The notes under the pieces: model-generated
Seen by the model: the letters and a program-made list of their open reading frames with translations, nothing else
What the model was told of the DNA's origin: nothing
Databases searched by the model: none
In this document: in pieces, positions 63,615 through 64,000 of the stretch
How positions within the stretch are numbered: the first letter of the stretch is position 1
Layout: every line of letters begins with the position of its first letter
NCBI GenBank assembly: GCA_022072445.1
Contig: JAJVHV010000002.1
Span: forward strand, 62,001 to 126,000
Source of the DNA: Phycisphaerae bacterium
GTDB taxonomy: Bacteria; Planctomycetota; Phycisphaerae; UBA1845; Fen-1342
Reading direction: 5' to 3'
Length of the DNA stretch: 64,000 bases
Made by a program: the position numbers and the translations under genes

Positions 63615-63748
63615 TGACAGCCACAGTACCAAATGATAAAGTATGACGATGCCGCAGTCAAGGCTCTCCACCGCTTTCGCGTGTGTTTTTTGCGTCAATG
63701 TCGCCTTCGCTCCAGAAGGCGGGGCTTGAAACGGTACTGTGGCTGTCA
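63615..63748. promoter_or_regulatory. 16-bp inverted repeat flanking the cas operon promoter
   Basis: TGACAGCCACAGTACC at 63615-63630 recurs as its exact reverse complement at 63733-63748. Centres are 118 bases apart. The proximal arm covers the expected transcription start; the distal arm lies about 110 bases upstream. This may be an operator pair, or the arms of an RNA hairpin in transcripts reading through from cas3. Confidence 0.6.
63633..63661 (-). promoter_or_regulatory. Sigma-70 promoter of the cas5-cas8-cas7-cas4-cas1-cas2 operon
   Basis: On the minus strand TTGACT (63661-63656), a 17-base spacer and TATCAT (63638-63633). The expected start lies near 63626, 34 bases before the GTG of the small ORF. 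It separates transcription of the later cas genes from cas3. One arm of a 16-bp inverted repeat covers the start site. Confidence 0.65.
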
Positions 63749-63769
63749 CTTAACGCGTGCGGAGCACCG

Positions 63770-63797
63770 GCGGGCGGGTCCGAAAGGGCCCGCCCGC
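63770..63797 (-). terminator. 12-bp hairpin with GAAA loop just after cas3
   Basis: Left arm GCGGGCGGGTCC and right arm GGGCCCGCCCGC pair fully (one G-T pair) around a four-base loop. It begins 6 bases after the cas3 stop on the minus strand. No T-run follows, so it may be a transcript-stabilising end or a Rho-assisted terminator. Confidence 0.5.
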
Positions 63798-63803
63798 TCT
63801 TCA

Positions 63804-64000
63804 TCAAACGACCCATTGTTCTTCCCCCTCGCACAACCCGAGAAGCCCGCTGTCGTAGCGCGTCTTATCCAACAGCACGAACCACTCCGCTTCATCGTTG
63901 TCAACTCGCTCACGTCGGCTGAATTGCACCGGCGCCAAGTGGCTCCAAATCGCCGCGTCGCGCTGCGGGCGATACGGGCTGACCGCGTGCGGCCGGGCTC
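63804..64000 (-). CDS. cas3: Cas3, C-terminal end (partial)
   Basis: An open frame enters from the right edge and stops at 63804-63806, giving 64 complete codons plus the stop. It reads SPYRPQRDAAIWSHL, then DNDEAEWFVLLDKTRYDSGL, which resembles the end of type I-C Cas3 proteins (WFVLLDxxxYDxxxGL). Its place, upstream of cas5c, is where the helicase-nuclease belongs. The HD and helicase parts are outside the window. Confidence 0.75.
   Translation of the reverse strand, partial: ARPHAVSPYRPQRDAAIWSHLAPVQFSRRERVDNDEAEWFVLLDKTRYDSGLLGLCEGEEQWVV

Noticed and set aside
63770-63797. Calling the hairpin after cas3 a certain intrinsic terminator
   Set aside because: The stem is strong but no T-run follows, so only a low-confidence terminator is listed.
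63683-63922. Plus-strand 79-codon ORF at the right edge
   Set aside because: It overlaps the end of cas3 and the promoter region on the other strand and has no ribosome site.

Overview
The window is high-GC DNA from what looks like a planctomycete, probably of the Phycisphaerae type. This is inferred from secreted proteins ending in dockerin-like 'NGFDIDPFV' repeats, membrane proteins with a planctomycete-style CPxC...CPECG zinc ribbon, a Ser/Thr kinase with a TPR tail coupled to an ECF sigma factor, a Tat-targeted Gfo/Idh oxidoreductase, a sulfatase-like lipoprotein, and many GC-rich dispersed repeats. No 16S rRNA is present, so the taxonomy is inference.

Left part (1-24 kb): the end of an NADH:flavin oxidoreductase coupled to an Nramp-like transporter; a DUF993 protein coupled to a Gfo/Idh oxidoreductase; a REP-type transposase (RAYT) between REP palindromes; then an RNA-repair pair, hen1-pnkp, whose Pnkp carries an extra Nudix domain between phosphatase and ligase. 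Next come a PQQ beta-propeller protein, a sulfatase-like lipoprotein, a secreted metzincin, a fused proline dehydrogenase/P5C dehydrogenase, an SPFH protein, a zinc-ribbon protein, rpmI-rplT, ridA and scpA.

Middle part (24-46.7 kb): TPR and zinc-ribbon membrane proteins, a topoisomerase VI A subunit with no B subunit in view, a BrnT-like toxin/antitoxin pair with a broken antitoxin duplicate, a YjbR-like gene overrun by 20-bp tandem repeats, a response regulator, a subtilase with dockerin tail, an AsmA-like protein, a LOG protein, a two-gene NHEJ module (ku plus ligase), an acyl-CoA synthetase, a DinB protein, a dockerin protein, and the ECF sigma/kinase pair.

Right part (46.7-64 kb): tRNA-Lys(TTT) beside a truncated integrase, then a type I-C CRISPR-Cas locus read on the minus strand. 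It runs from the right: the end of cas3, a strong hairpin, a promoter flanked by a 16-bp inverted repeat, a 74-codon unknown ORF, cas5c, cas8c (with an internal cas11c start), cas7c, cas4, cas1, cas2, a 186-bp leader and an array of 149 repeats (148 spacers) over 9.85 kb. Several spacers recur as diverged pairs, one pair in opposite orientation, and the leader-distal spacer resembles a chromosomal repeat found at 23.8-24.06 kb. The tRNA and broken integrase suggest, but do not prove, that the locus lies on an old integrated island.
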